10,576 bases of DNA, from NCBI GenBank assembly GCA_030608245.1, contig JAUWEO010000037.1, forward strand, positions 1 to 10,576, read 5' to 3'. This document shows, one piece after another, positions 1 through 5,302 of the stretch; position 1 is the first letter of the stretch; every line of letters begins with the position of its first letter. Origin of the DNA: Candidatus Latescibacterota bacterium (GTDB lineage: Bacteria > Latescibacterota > MVCY01). The notes below the pieces were generated by a model. The model was not told the DNA's origin, did not search any database, and saw only the letters and a program-made list of their open reading frames with translations. The position numbers and the translations under genes are program-made.

Positions 1-41
1 ATCTTAATCAGTTCCTCAGAATACAATGCCGTTTCAAGCAA
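1..41 (-). CDS. Start of an unidentified protein, cut by the left window edge
   Basis: On the minus strand, 18 nt beyond the nfo stop codon, an AGGAG motif (52-48) stands six bases before a TTG codon at 41-39. From there the frame stays open for 13 codons to the window edge, reading M(L)LETALYSEELIK. The close spacing and good ribosome binding site suggest a second gene of the nfo transcription unit. Thirteen residues are too few to recognise a family, and a chance reading frame of this length is common, so the call rests on the binding site and the operon-like spacing. Confidence 0.35.
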   Translation of the reverse strand, partial: MLETALYSEELIK

Positions 42-59
42 TTTTCTCTCCTGTTGACC

Positions 60-896
60 CTACAGAACCAGATCTCTGACCGTCCGCATATTCTTCGCAT
101 CCTCTGCTTCCCCTGCCGGGGTTTCCATAATTCCGGGAAGACTTCGCAGCCTGGGGTGGTTGATGATCCGGCGAAACCCTTCCCGTCCGATCTCTCCCTC
201 TCCGATGTGCCAGTGTCTGTCTACATGAGAACCCAGGGGGGGTTTTGAATCGTTGAGATGAAGGAGGTGAAGTCTATCCAACCCCAGCAGTTGGGCAAAC
301 TCCTGCAGGGTCTTTTCCAAACCTTCATCGGTAGCAATGTCGTAGCCAGCTTCGAAGATATGGGCGGTATCTAAGCAGACGCCGACCCGGTTGGGATTCT
401 CCAGTTGGGCAAAGATATCCCTGATTTGAGAGAAGCTGTGGCCGATTTCGGTGCCCTGGCCGGCTGTGCCCTCAAGCAGAAGAAGCACTTCGGTTTCTAC
501 TTGCTCCAGGGTTTGGTTAATTGCCACCGCTACTCTTTTCAAGGCCTGTCCTATTGGGCTTCCCATATGCTTGCCCACATGAACCACTACAAAGGCAGCG
601 CCCAGTTGTTGGGCTCGGCGCAATTCCTCGGCTAAGGAGTCAATTGATCTGCGATAGAGATCTGCATCGGGAGAGGCGGGATTCGGCAGGTAGGGCATAT
701 GCACCACGACTGGAGAGATATCCAGCCGTCTCAGCGCGATCTGGAAAAGTCTGACTTCATCGGGGGAAAGCGGCCCATATTTCCACCCTCTGGGATTGCG
801 GGAAAATACCTGAATGGTCTGACAGTCCCGGTCTACTGCCCTTTGAGCCACTTTCGAGAGGCCCCCAGAAATGGAGATATGAAACCCGAATCGCAT
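60..896 (-). CDS. nfo: Endonuclease IV (AP endonuclease family 2, DNA base excision repair)
   Basis: The 278-residue product is an apurinic/apyrimidinic endonuclease that cuts DNA 5' of abasic sites in base excision repair, using three zinc ions in a TIM barrel. All nine metal ligands of E. coli Nfo appear with a constant offset of three residues: H66, H106, E142, D176, H179, H213, D226, H228 and E258. They sit in recognisable family motifs (VVVHMPYL, VVVHVGKH, LLLLEGTAGQG, CLDTAHIFEAGYD, HLNDSK, HIGEGEIG, METPAG). Length is close to the usual 280 or so residues, so the gene appears complete. The ATG at 896-894 is supported by AGGGGG at 908-903. It is divergent from the feo operon, with 344 bp between. 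No clear promoter was found for it. Family and activity are secure; only the physiological partner genes are unknown. Confidence 0.96.
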   Translation of the reverse strand: MRFGFHISISGGLSKVAQRAVDRDCQTIQVFSRNPRGWKYGPLSPDEVRLFQIALRRLDISPVVVHMPYLPNPASPDADLYRRSIDSLAEELRRAQQLGAAFVVVHVGKHMGSPIGQALKRVAVAINQTLEQVETEVLLLLEGTAGQGTEIGHSFSQIRDIFAQLENPNRVGVCLDTAHIFEAGYDIATDEGLEKTLQEFAQLLGLDRLHLLHLNDSKPPLGSHVDRHWHIGEGEIGREGFRRIINHPRLRSLPGIMETPAGEAEDAKNMRTVRDLVL

Positions 897-1125
897 CTTC
901 TGCCCCCTAAGTTTCGGATCAGTGGGTCATTTGTCACGAACATAGCCTTTTCATCTCCCGGATGCCGATGTTGTGGTGATTGTTTCTCTACCAGTAATCA
1001 GAATCATTCCTGAAGATACAAAATAACTATTTCAATGTGATTTCGCAAGTGGATTGTGATATTCATCCGTAGCTATAGAATAGTCCGTCTCTGTGTCGCT
1101 ATGACATAAGTAACACATTGTAGGG

Positions 1126-1135
1126 ATGTTAACAT
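1126..1135. promoter_or_regulatory. 10-bp palindrome upstream of the feo promoter
   Basis: ATGTTAACAT is a perfect 10-bp palindrome ending 16 bp before the -35 element of the feo promoter. A position just upstream of -35 suits an activator or a second regulator. A short A+T-rich palindrome can arise by chance, and it does not resemble a known box that I can name with confidence. Confidence 0.25.
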
Positions 1136-1151
1136 TAAAAGCTCAAAAGGC

Positions 1152-1180
1152 TTGACCTGGAGATGGGAATCTTTTATATT
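1152..1180 (+). promoter_or_regulatory. Sigma70-type promoter of the feoAB-dtxR operon
   Basis: TTGACC (1152-1157) is separated by 17 bp from TATATT (1175-1180), close to the TTGACA/TATAAT consensus with ideal spacing. Transcription would begin near 1186-1188, giving a leader of roughly 54 nt before the GTG of feoA. The rpsT promoter in the same window has the same TATATT -10 element, which supports the assignment. Confidence 0.7.
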
Positions 1181-1208
1181 ATCTGATCATTTGCCTTCCC
1201 TAACTGTA

Positions 1209-1222
1209 TTAGATTTGTCTAA
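1209..1222. promoter_or_regulatory. Candidate DtxR/IdeR-type operator in the feo leader
   Basis: TTAGATTTGTCTAA is a perfect inverted repeat (TTAGA, four bases, TCTAA). It resembles the first 14 bases of the classical DtxR/IdeR box (TTAGGTTAGSCTAA), matching at 11 of 14 positions. It lies about 20 bp downstream of the predicted transcription start and ends five bases before the feoA ribosome binding site. A repressor there would block elongation or initiation. The operon's own third gene encodes a DtxR-family protein, so iron-dependent autoregulation is the natural reading; binding itself is inferred. Confidence 0.5.
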
Positions 1223-1240
1223 AAAGCAGGAGGTGAGTAA

Positions 1241-1504
1241 GTGTTTGACAAAGAGTTAGTATCACTTCTACACCTACGATCAGGCAGAGGTCAGGTAGTG
1301 GAGATTACCGGAGGGATAGGACTTCAGAACCATTTGGATTCATTGGGGATCAGAAAGGGAAAGCTTGTGCAGAAAATAGCAATTCACCCTCTACGAGGTC
1401 CCATAGTGATTGAACTGGACGGTACGAGAATCGCCATCGGGCGAGGAATGGCTAACAAAATTTTGGTAAAGGAGTTAACCCCAGATTCAGAAAACAGCGA
1501 ATGA
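1241..1504 (+). CDS. feoA: FeoA, ferrous iron transport accessory protein
   Basis: This 87-residue SH3-like cytosolic protein belongs to the FeoA family, which is needed for Fe(II) uptake by FeoB. Family features are the opening (residues ~18-27, QVVEITGGIG), the central LDSLGIRKGK motif (~33-42), and the closing stretch with PIVIELDGTRIAIGRGMANKILV split across the last two strands (~54-77). Length is typical of stand-alone FeoA. The GTG start is chosen because AGGAGGTGA at 1228-1236, a near-perfect anti-16S match, stands four bases before it. It is first in an operon with feoB (119 nt downstream) and a metalloregulator. Its stop codon lies at the foot of an inverted repeat (1503-1559). Confidence 0.93.
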   Translation: MFDKELVSLLHLRSGRGQVVEITGGIGLQNHLDSLGIRKGKLVQKIAIHPLRGPIVIELDGTRIAIGRGMANKILVKELTPDSENSE

Positions 1505-1559
1505 ACACCGAAACGACGAATGAGATAATATTCAGTGCCTTCGGTGTTTCTCGGTGTTC
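1503..1559. repeat. Imperfect inverted repeat between feoA and feoB
   Basis: GAACACCGA (1503-1511) pairs perfectly with TCGGTGTTC (1551-1559). Inside it, AACGACGAA (1512-1520) pairs with TTCGGTGTT (1540-1548) apart from two mismatches and a two-base bulge. The right arm is itself a near-tandem duplication of TCGGTGTT. The repeat begins within the feoA stop codon and occupies half of the 119-nt gap to feoB. It lacks a following T-run, so it is not a classical terminator. It could be a dispersed palindromic repeat or a structure that tunes feoA versus feoB levels or mRNA decay. Confidence 0.65.
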
Positions 1560-1623
1560 GGTCTTCCGGATATAGGTTAAACGACGGCTATACTTGATTA
1601 CAGCGGAAAGGGGCACGGGTTAG

Positions 1624-3327
1624 ATGAAAATAGTACTGATGGGTAACCCGAATGTGGGCAAAAGTGTGATCTTCACCCGTCTCACCGGAGTGAATGTAAT
1701 TGTCTCCAACTATCCAGGCACCACAGTGGAGTTCACCCGGGGTACAATGAGATTCAAGGGACAAAAGACGGAGCTAACGGATCTTCCAGGTACCTATACG
1801 TTGGAACCTACCTCCAGGGCAGAAAAGGTAGCGACAAAAATGCTGCAGGAAGCAGATCTGGTGATCAATGTGGCAGATGCCACCAATCTGGAGAGGAACT
1901 TAAACCTCACCCTGCAGCTCATCGAGCGGGGGAAACCCTTGGTAGTTGCCCTGAATATGTGGGATGACGCCAAACATCGGGGGATAAAGATTGATCCCCA
2001 GAAACTGCAGAAACTCCTGGGCGTTCCAATCATCCCCACTGTAGGTCTTACCGGCGAAGGAATAAAGGAACTGGTGTCGTCCCTTGAAAAGGGCTCCTCC
2101 CGTAAACCTACAAGTCGCGCAAGAGAGGAGAGATGGGTACGAATAGGCGAGATTGTCCGGCAGTGTCAAAGCCTCACTCATCGCCATCACACTTTCTTAG
2201 AAACCGTAGGTGATCTTACGGTTAAGCCTCTTACCGGACTGCCTATTGCCTTAGTGACTATATATTTGATTTTTAAGGCTATCAGATTTATGGGGGAAAA
2301 TCTGATAGAGCGCCTGTTCGACCCGTTGTTTGAAGGGCTCTGGATCCCTCTGATAATGAACTTAAGCTCCCTGTTGGGTTCGTCGGGATTTTTCCATGAT
2401 GTGTTAATTGGAAAGTTGATTTCGGGGGAGATAGATTTTGTGCAGTCATTCGGACTGTTGACCACCGGGCTTTATGTCCCCATCGCTATGGTCCTGCCCT
2501 ATGCATTCTCTTTCTACCTGGTTCTGGGGATATTGGAAGACTTGGGATATCTCCCCCGATTAGCCATATTAATTGACAGCTTGATGCATAAAGTGGGCTT
2601 GCACGGATTCGCCAGTATTCCGATGATCCTGGGCATCGGGTGTAATGTCCCTGGCGCTCTGGCCACCAGAGTCCTGGATACAGAGAGAGAGCGGTTCATC
2701 GCCGCCACTCTTATGGCAATTGCCGTGCCCTGTACAGCTCAGATAGCGATGATCATAGGACTGTTAGGAAAACAACCGCTGCAGTTAACCGCGGTCTTTG
2801 GTTCGTTGTCCCTGGTATGGATAGGTTTGGGAATGTTGCTCAACCGGGTGCTAAAGGGGGAGAGTCCGGAGATATTTGTTGAGATATCGCCCTACCGGGT
2901 GCCCTATTGGAATGCGGTGGCAAAGAAGTTGTGGATGCGGGTACGGGAATTCCTGGGAACAGCTATTCCTATGGTGCTTTTAGGTGTGCTGTTTATGAGT
3001 ATCCTTTACAGCTTAGGGATCATCGATTGGGTAGCTGCGGTCACCGCACCTGTGGTTACCGGACTCTTGGGGTTACCCAAGGAGGCAGTCTCGGCCCTGA
3101 TAATAGGTTTCCTGAGAAAGGATGTGGCCGTGGGTATGCTGGCTCCGCTTAATCTAAGTGCTGGGCAATTGGTTATAGCCTGCGTGGTGCTGGCGATGTA
3201 TTTCCCCTGTGTAGCCACCTTCGCCGTTTTAATTAAGGAACTGGGAATAAAGGACATGTTCAAATCCACCCTGATCATGCTCATTTCAGCCCTGATGGTG
3301 GGAACGATACTCAACTTTATCTTTTAA
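1624..3327 (+). CDS. feoB: FeoB, GTP-dependent ferrous iron transporter (short form)
   Basis: The 567-residue inner-membrane protein imports Fe(II). The N-terminal G domain shows G1 GNPNVGKS (7-14), G2 around YPGTT (30-34), G3 DLPG (53-56), G4 NMWD (111-114) and a G5-like TVGLTGEG (139-146). A helical linker (~165-195) leads to the membrane domain, with its first segment at ~203-220. Membrane hallmarks are LEDLGYLPR (304-312), Gate motif GIGCNVPG with C340, VPC with C370, GFLRKD (495-500) and YFPCVATFAVL with C529. It is short against E. coli FeoB (773 residues). The usual PC-S/G-A-R/K-LP sequence after the middle gate cysteine reads PCTAQIAM here. ATG 1624 follows GGAAAGGGG at 1605-1613. feoA lies upstream and a regulator 12 nt downstream, forming an operon. 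The transport substrate is inferred from family and context. Confidence 0.94.
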   Translation: MKIVLMGNPNVGKSVIFTRLTGVNVIVSNYPGTTVEFTRGTMRFKGQKTELTDLPGTYTLEPTSRAEKVATKMLQEADLVINVADATNLERNLNLTLQLIERGKPLVVALNMWDDAKHRGIKIDPQKLQKLLGVPIIPTVGLTGEGIKELVSSLEKGSSRKPTSRAREERWVRIGEIVRQCQSLTHRHHTFLETVGDLTVKPLTGLPIALVTIYLIFKAIRFMGENLIERLFDPLFEGLWIPLIMNLSSLLGSSGFFHDVLIGKLISGEIDFVQSFGLLTTGLYVPIAMVLPYAFSFYLVLGILEDLGYLPRLAILIDSLMHKVGLHGFASIPMILGIGCNVPGALATRVLDTERERFIAATLMAIAVPCTAQIAMIIGLLGKQPLQLTAVFGSLSLVWIGLGMLLNRVLKGESPEIFVEISPYRVPYWNAVAKKLWMRVREFLGTAIPMVLLGVLFMSILYSLGIIDWVAAVTAPVVTGLLGLPKEAVSALIIGFLRKDVAVGMLAPLNLSAGQLVIACVVLAMYFPCVATFAVLIKELGIKDMFKSTLIMLISALMVGTILNFIF

Positions 3328-3339
3328 CCGAGGCAAAAA

Positions 3340-3819
3340 ATGGCTCAAAAATTGACATCAAGCTTAGAAGATTATCTAGAGACAATTTGCATCCTCTCCC
3401 AAAAGGATCCAGTGGTGCGCAGCCGGGACATAGCCCGCAAATTAGGGGTGACTATGCCCAGCGTCACCGAGGCAATGAGAAAACTGGCTGGGGCAGGTCT
3501 GGTTAACTACGAAAAGTACGGATACATAACTTTGACCTCCAAAGGCACTGATTTAGCCCAGCAGATCTATTCCCATCACAAGATACTGTCACGATTCTTC
3601 CGAGATATATTACGGATCAAAATGGAAATAGCCGAGGAGGATGCCTGCAAAATAGAGCACCACGCCAGTCTGGAAACCTTGAGAAGACTCAAGACATTTA
3701 TTGAATTCATGGAATCTTACTCCCGGGATCACTCTGATTGGATAGAAAGCCTAAACCAGAGATTGGAACAGAACAAGACAAAAAAGGCTGGCTCTCAGAT
3801 AAGTAACGGGTGTCTGTGA
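3340..3819 (+). CDS. DtxR/MntR-family metal-dependent transcriptional regulator
   Basis: This 159-residue protein has an N-terminal winged helix-turn-helix (residues ~25-69, including VTMPSVTEAMRKLAGAGLV and the wing YEKYGYITLTSKG) and a dimerisation/metal domain (~75-145). The C-terminal SH3-like domain of full-length DtxR is absent, as in MntR. By alignment from memory, the MntR ligands D8, E11, H77, E99, E102 and H103 correspond to D11, E14, H80, C103, E106 and H107. The site therefore keeps MntR's aspartate but carries the cysteine typical of iron-sensing DtxR/IdeR (DACKIEHH). It follows feoB by 12 nt with a weak GAGG ribosome binding site, so it is cotranscribed. It probably represses the operon through the box at 1209-1222. 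Iron rather than manganese sensing is inferred from context and C103. Confidence 0.92.
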   Translation: MAQKLTSSLEDYLETICILSQKDPVVRSRDIARKLGVTMPSVTEAMRKLAGAGLVNYEKYGYITLTSKGTDLAQQIYSHHKILSRFFRDILRIKMEIAEEDACKIEHHASLETLRRLKTFIEFMESYSRDHSDWIESLNQRLEQNKTKKAGSQISNGCL

Positions 3820-3859
3820 CAGGCTTTCGACGGCCCAGGAATTGTCTTGTAAACGCTCA

Positions 3860-3876
3860 TGCCGACCGAGTCGGCA
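3860..3876. terminator. GC-rich hairpin downstream of the metalloregulator gene
   Basis: TGCCGAC (3860-3866) and GTCGGCA (3870-3876) form a perfect 7-bp stem with a three-base loop, 40 nt after the regulator's stop codon. It could terminate the feo transcript or protect its 3' end. No T-run follows, so intrinsic termination is uncertain. Confidence 0.4.
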
Positions 3877-3902
3877 CCACGAAGGATGAAAACAGCGTCC
3901 AG

Positions 3903-3935
3903 AACCTCCCGCAGGTTTCAAACCTGCGGGAGGTT
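3903..3935. repeat. 33-bp perfect palindromic element
   Basis: AACCTCCCGCAGGTTT (3903-3918) is followed by a single C (3919) and then by its exact reverse complement (3920-3935). Each 16-base arm contains within itself a shorter AACCT...AGGTT symmetry. The element sits 31 nt upstream of the LysE-family start codon, in the 147-nt gap after the metalloregulator gene. Such compact, flawless palindromes are typical of dispersed extragenic repeats (REP- or MITE-like). It may also act as a strong transcript-end structure. There is no T-run after it. Confidence 0.8.
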
Positions 3936-3966
3936 GGTATCATTTTCGAAGCAAAAGAGAGAAAAA

Positions 3967-4605
3967 ATGACCCTGCAGCAAATATGGATAACGGCTTTCC
4001 TGGTTGCTTTTTCCGGTGCTATGGTGCCGGGGCCGGTTCTGAGTGTCACTATCACTGAGGTGTCCAAAAAGGGAGTTTGGGCCGGTCCACTGATTGTTTT
4101 GGGCCATGGGATTCTGGAATTGGTGCTCATAATCGCTTTCTTTCTCGGCTTTTCTCGATTTGTGACCAGCCCGGTTTTTTTGAAGATCGTAGCCATCGCC
4201 GGAGGAGGAGTTCTTCTCTGGATGGGAGTTGCGATGACAGTTAATACTGCAAGAAAGCCGATCTCACTTCAATTAACTACTGACTCAGGTAAAACAACGC
4301 ATGCTATGCCTGTTCTCTTGGGAGTTGTTACCACTGCTAGCACCCCCTTCTGGTACATCTGGTGGTTTACCGTGGGGCTAACCTATCTCCTTCAATCTCT
4401 GAAGTACGGAAAAATGGGCGTCGGCCTGTTTTTCAGCGGACATATCCTGGCAGACCTGGCCTGGTATTCACTGATATCTTTCACAATAACATTAGGTAAG
4501 CGCTTTTTTAGCAATTATGTTTACAAGGTATTGCTTCTCACATCGAGTGTGTTTCTGATAGGGATGGGGATCTACTTTATCTGGTTCGGAATGATGAAAA
4601 GGTGA
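3967..4605 (+). CDS. LysE-family (LysE/RhtB) transporter, probable amino-acid exporter
   Basis: The product is a 212-residue polytopic inner-membrane protein of the LysE/RhtB translocator family, whose members export amino acids and related small solutes. The family signature is the first helix followed by GAMVPGPVLSVTITE (~17-31). About six hydrophobic segments follow, near residues 8-28, 38-60, 68-92, 115-145, 150-180 and 185-208. TPFWYIWWFTVG (~126-137) is also characteristic of the family. The frame is open further upstream to an ATG at 3859, but that extension would translate two perfect palindromes into a charged, non-membrane leader. ATG 3967, which opens directly onto the first membrane helix, is preferred. 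Its ribosome binding site (AGAGAGAAAAA) is poor. The substrate is not predictable from sequence, and no functional link to the neighbours is evident. Confidence 0.85.
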   Translation: MTLQQIWITAFLVAFSGAMVPGPVLSVTITEVSKKGVWAGPLIVLGHGILELVLIIAFFLGFSRFVTSPVFLKIVAIAGGGVLLWMGVAMTVNTARKPISLQLTTDSGKTTHAMPVLLGVVTTASTPFWYIWWFTVGLTYLLQSLKYGKMGVGLFFSGHILADLAWYSLISFTITLGKRFFSNYVYKVLLLTSSVFLIGMGIYFIWFGMMKR

Positions 4606-4635
4606 ACCTGTTTCCGCTGCCCTTCCACAGGTTCA
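4603..4635. terminator. Inverted repeat at the end of the LysE-family gene
   Basis: TGAACCTGT (4603-4611) pairs perfectly with ACAGGTTCA (4627-4635) around a 15-base loop. The left arm starts at the gene's stop codon, and the -35 element of the rpsT promoter follows nine bases after the right arm. A transcript-end role is likely from position, though no T-run follows. Confidence 0.45.
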
Positions 4636-4643
4636 GAAAAGGC

Positions 4644-4673
4644 TTGACAAGAGAATAGGGAAGATGTTATATT
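4644..4673 (+). promoter_or_regulatory. Strong sigma70-type promoter of rpsT
   Basis: A perfect TTGACA (4644-4649) is separated by 18 bp from TATATT (4668-4673). Transcription would start near 4680, leaving a leader of about 130 nt before rpsT. The element matches consensus better than any other in the window, in keeping with a ribosomal protein gene. Confidence 0.75.
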
Positions 4674-4720
4674 TGTGCGGCATTGTAGGGCCGCGTCATT
4701 AGCCAAGCGAACAAAGTGTG

Positions 4721-4785
4721 AAGGGAGTTCCTTAACCCTCGATGTTTTTGAGGAAAGGAAGTAAGGACGAATTCGTTTTTCTCAA
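4721..4785 (+). promoter_or_regulatory. rpsT leader with competing hairpins
   Basis: TTGAGGAAA (4748-4756) can pair with TTTTTCTCAA (4777-4785, one G-T wobble), a nine-pair stem ending nine bases before the ribosome binding site AAGGAGGT (4795-4802). The same GAGG (4750-4753) can instead pair with CCTC (4737-4740), reinforced by CCTTA (4730-4734) with TAAGG (4762-4766). TTCCTT (4728-4733) could also pair with AAGGAG of the ribosome binding site. Mutually exclusive folds next to a ribosomal protein start suggest translational autoregulation, known for S20 in E. coli, but this is inference from base pairing by eye. Confidence 0.35.
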
Positions 4786-4808
4786 CATTCAAAGAAGGAG
4801 GTAAAGAT

Positions 4809-5087
4809 TTGCCACAGCATAAGTCAGCGTCCAAGAGAATGAGGCAGGATAGGGTGATCAGGGGCAGAAATGCAGCCGGCCGCTCTGAGATGAGAACCGC
4901 TATCAAGAAGGTTCGCCAGGCGGTGGAGAAAGAGGAGGCCCAGAAATCCCTGCTGTCCGCTGTATCTATCATTGATAAAACTGTCAGCAAAGGGATTATC
5001 CACAAAAATACAGCAGATCGATACAAATCGCGGTTGACCAAGTTTGTCAACTCCTTGCCATCTGAACAGAAAGCTGGAGCAGCCTAA
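4809..5087 (+). CDS. rpsT: 30S ribosomal protein S20
   Basis: This 92-residue basic protein is S20 (bS20), a primary binder of 16S rRNA in the 30S body. It opens with the family's PQHKSASKRMRQ and continues with RNAAGRSEMRTAIKKVRQAVE, a helix dense in lysine and arginine. The C-terminal part includes VSKGIIHKNTADRYKSRL, the usual signature near the end of S20. Length is standard. The start is a TTG at 4809 with an excellent ribosome binding site, AAGGAGGT, six bases upstream. E. coli rpsT likewise uses UUG, where it is part of autoregulation. The gene has its own strong promoter at 4644-4673 and a structured leader. No clear terminator follows, so read-through into the formate dehydrogenase unit is possible. 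Confidence 0.97.
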   Translation: MPQHKSASKRMRQDRVIRGRNAAGRSEMRTAIKKVRQAVEKEEAQKSLLSAVSIIDKTVSKGIIHKNTADRYKSRLTKFVNSLPSEQKAGAA

Positions 5088-5111
5088 ACGGGTCCACCAA
5101 GGGTATGACGC

Positions 5112-5285
5112 TTGCGCAAAATCTCTTGGCCTAAGTGGAGAGTGGAATCACTGAACAGAGGTTATCCCTTTGAATATTCGGCTGTAATGCGAGAAATTAT
5201 TGAGACTAAGCCGCCAAACACTCGGCAAGCCTGCAAGGTGTTGGACGAAATGGCGGCTTTAAATATGTCTGAGACGACACAATAA
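5112..5285 (+). CDS. Possible small protein of 57 residues, unknown function
   Basis: A frame opens after a TGA at 5106-5108 and runs 58 codons to TAA 5283-5285, starting at TTG 5112. AAGGG (5099-5103) stands eight bases before this start. The predicted product is hydrophilic and of ordinary composition, with W6, W9, one cysteine (C41) and a central GYPFEYSAVMREIIETKPP stretch. I see no membrane segment, signal peptide or motif I recognise. It would fill the gap between rpsT (24 nt before) and the NuoE-like gene (17 nt after), making a near-continuous operon. Against it, an open frame of this length arises by chance fairly often, the start is TTG, and part of it (5208-5259) can be read as an RNA hairpin. 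It may be a real accessory protein of the formate dehydrogenase operon or simply leader sequence. Confidence 0.4.
   Translation: MRKISWPKWRVESLNRGYPFEYSAVMREIIETKPPNTRQACKVLDEMAALNMSETTQ
5208..5259 (+). other. Inverted repeat in the leader of the formate dehydrogenase genes
   Basis: AAGCCGCCA (5208-5216) pairs perfectly with TGGCGGCTT (5251-5259). Directly inside it, AACAC (5217-5221) pairs with GTGTT (5238-5242), leaving an eight-base bulge on the 3' side. The foot is followed by TAAAT rather than a long T-run. It could be a weak terminator for rpsT or a regulatory leader fold 43 nt before the NuoE-like start. If the small frame at 5112-5285 is truly coding, this pairing may be incidental. 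Confidence 0.4.
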
Positions 5286-5302
5286 GGCAAAAAGGGAAAA
5301 CA

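Larger units (their letters stand above)
897..1240. other. Divergent intergenic region between nfo and the feo operon
   Basis: This 344-bp stretch holds no convincing gene or RNA gene. It is visibly more A+T-rich than the flanking coding sequence in its right half. What it does contain is the nfo ribosome binding site at 903-908 (minus strand), a perfect 10-bp palindrome at 1126-1135, the rightward promoter at 1152-1180, an operator-like inverted repeat at 1209-1222 and the feoA ribosome binding site at 1228-1236. For nfo only a weak TTGCGA-N17-TATTTT pair (about 4/6 matches each) can be suggested on the minus strand. Confidence 0.7.

Noticed and set aside
968..1054. Promoter for nfo on the minus strand (TTGCGA-N17-TATTTT)
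   Set aside because: Each element matches only about four of six consensus bases in an A+T-rich region, so it is not distinguishable from chance.
3859..3966. Upstream extension of the LysE-family gene to the ATG at 3859
   Set aside because: It would translate two perfect palindromes into a charged, non-membrane leader. The first membrane helix and family homology begin at ATG 3967.
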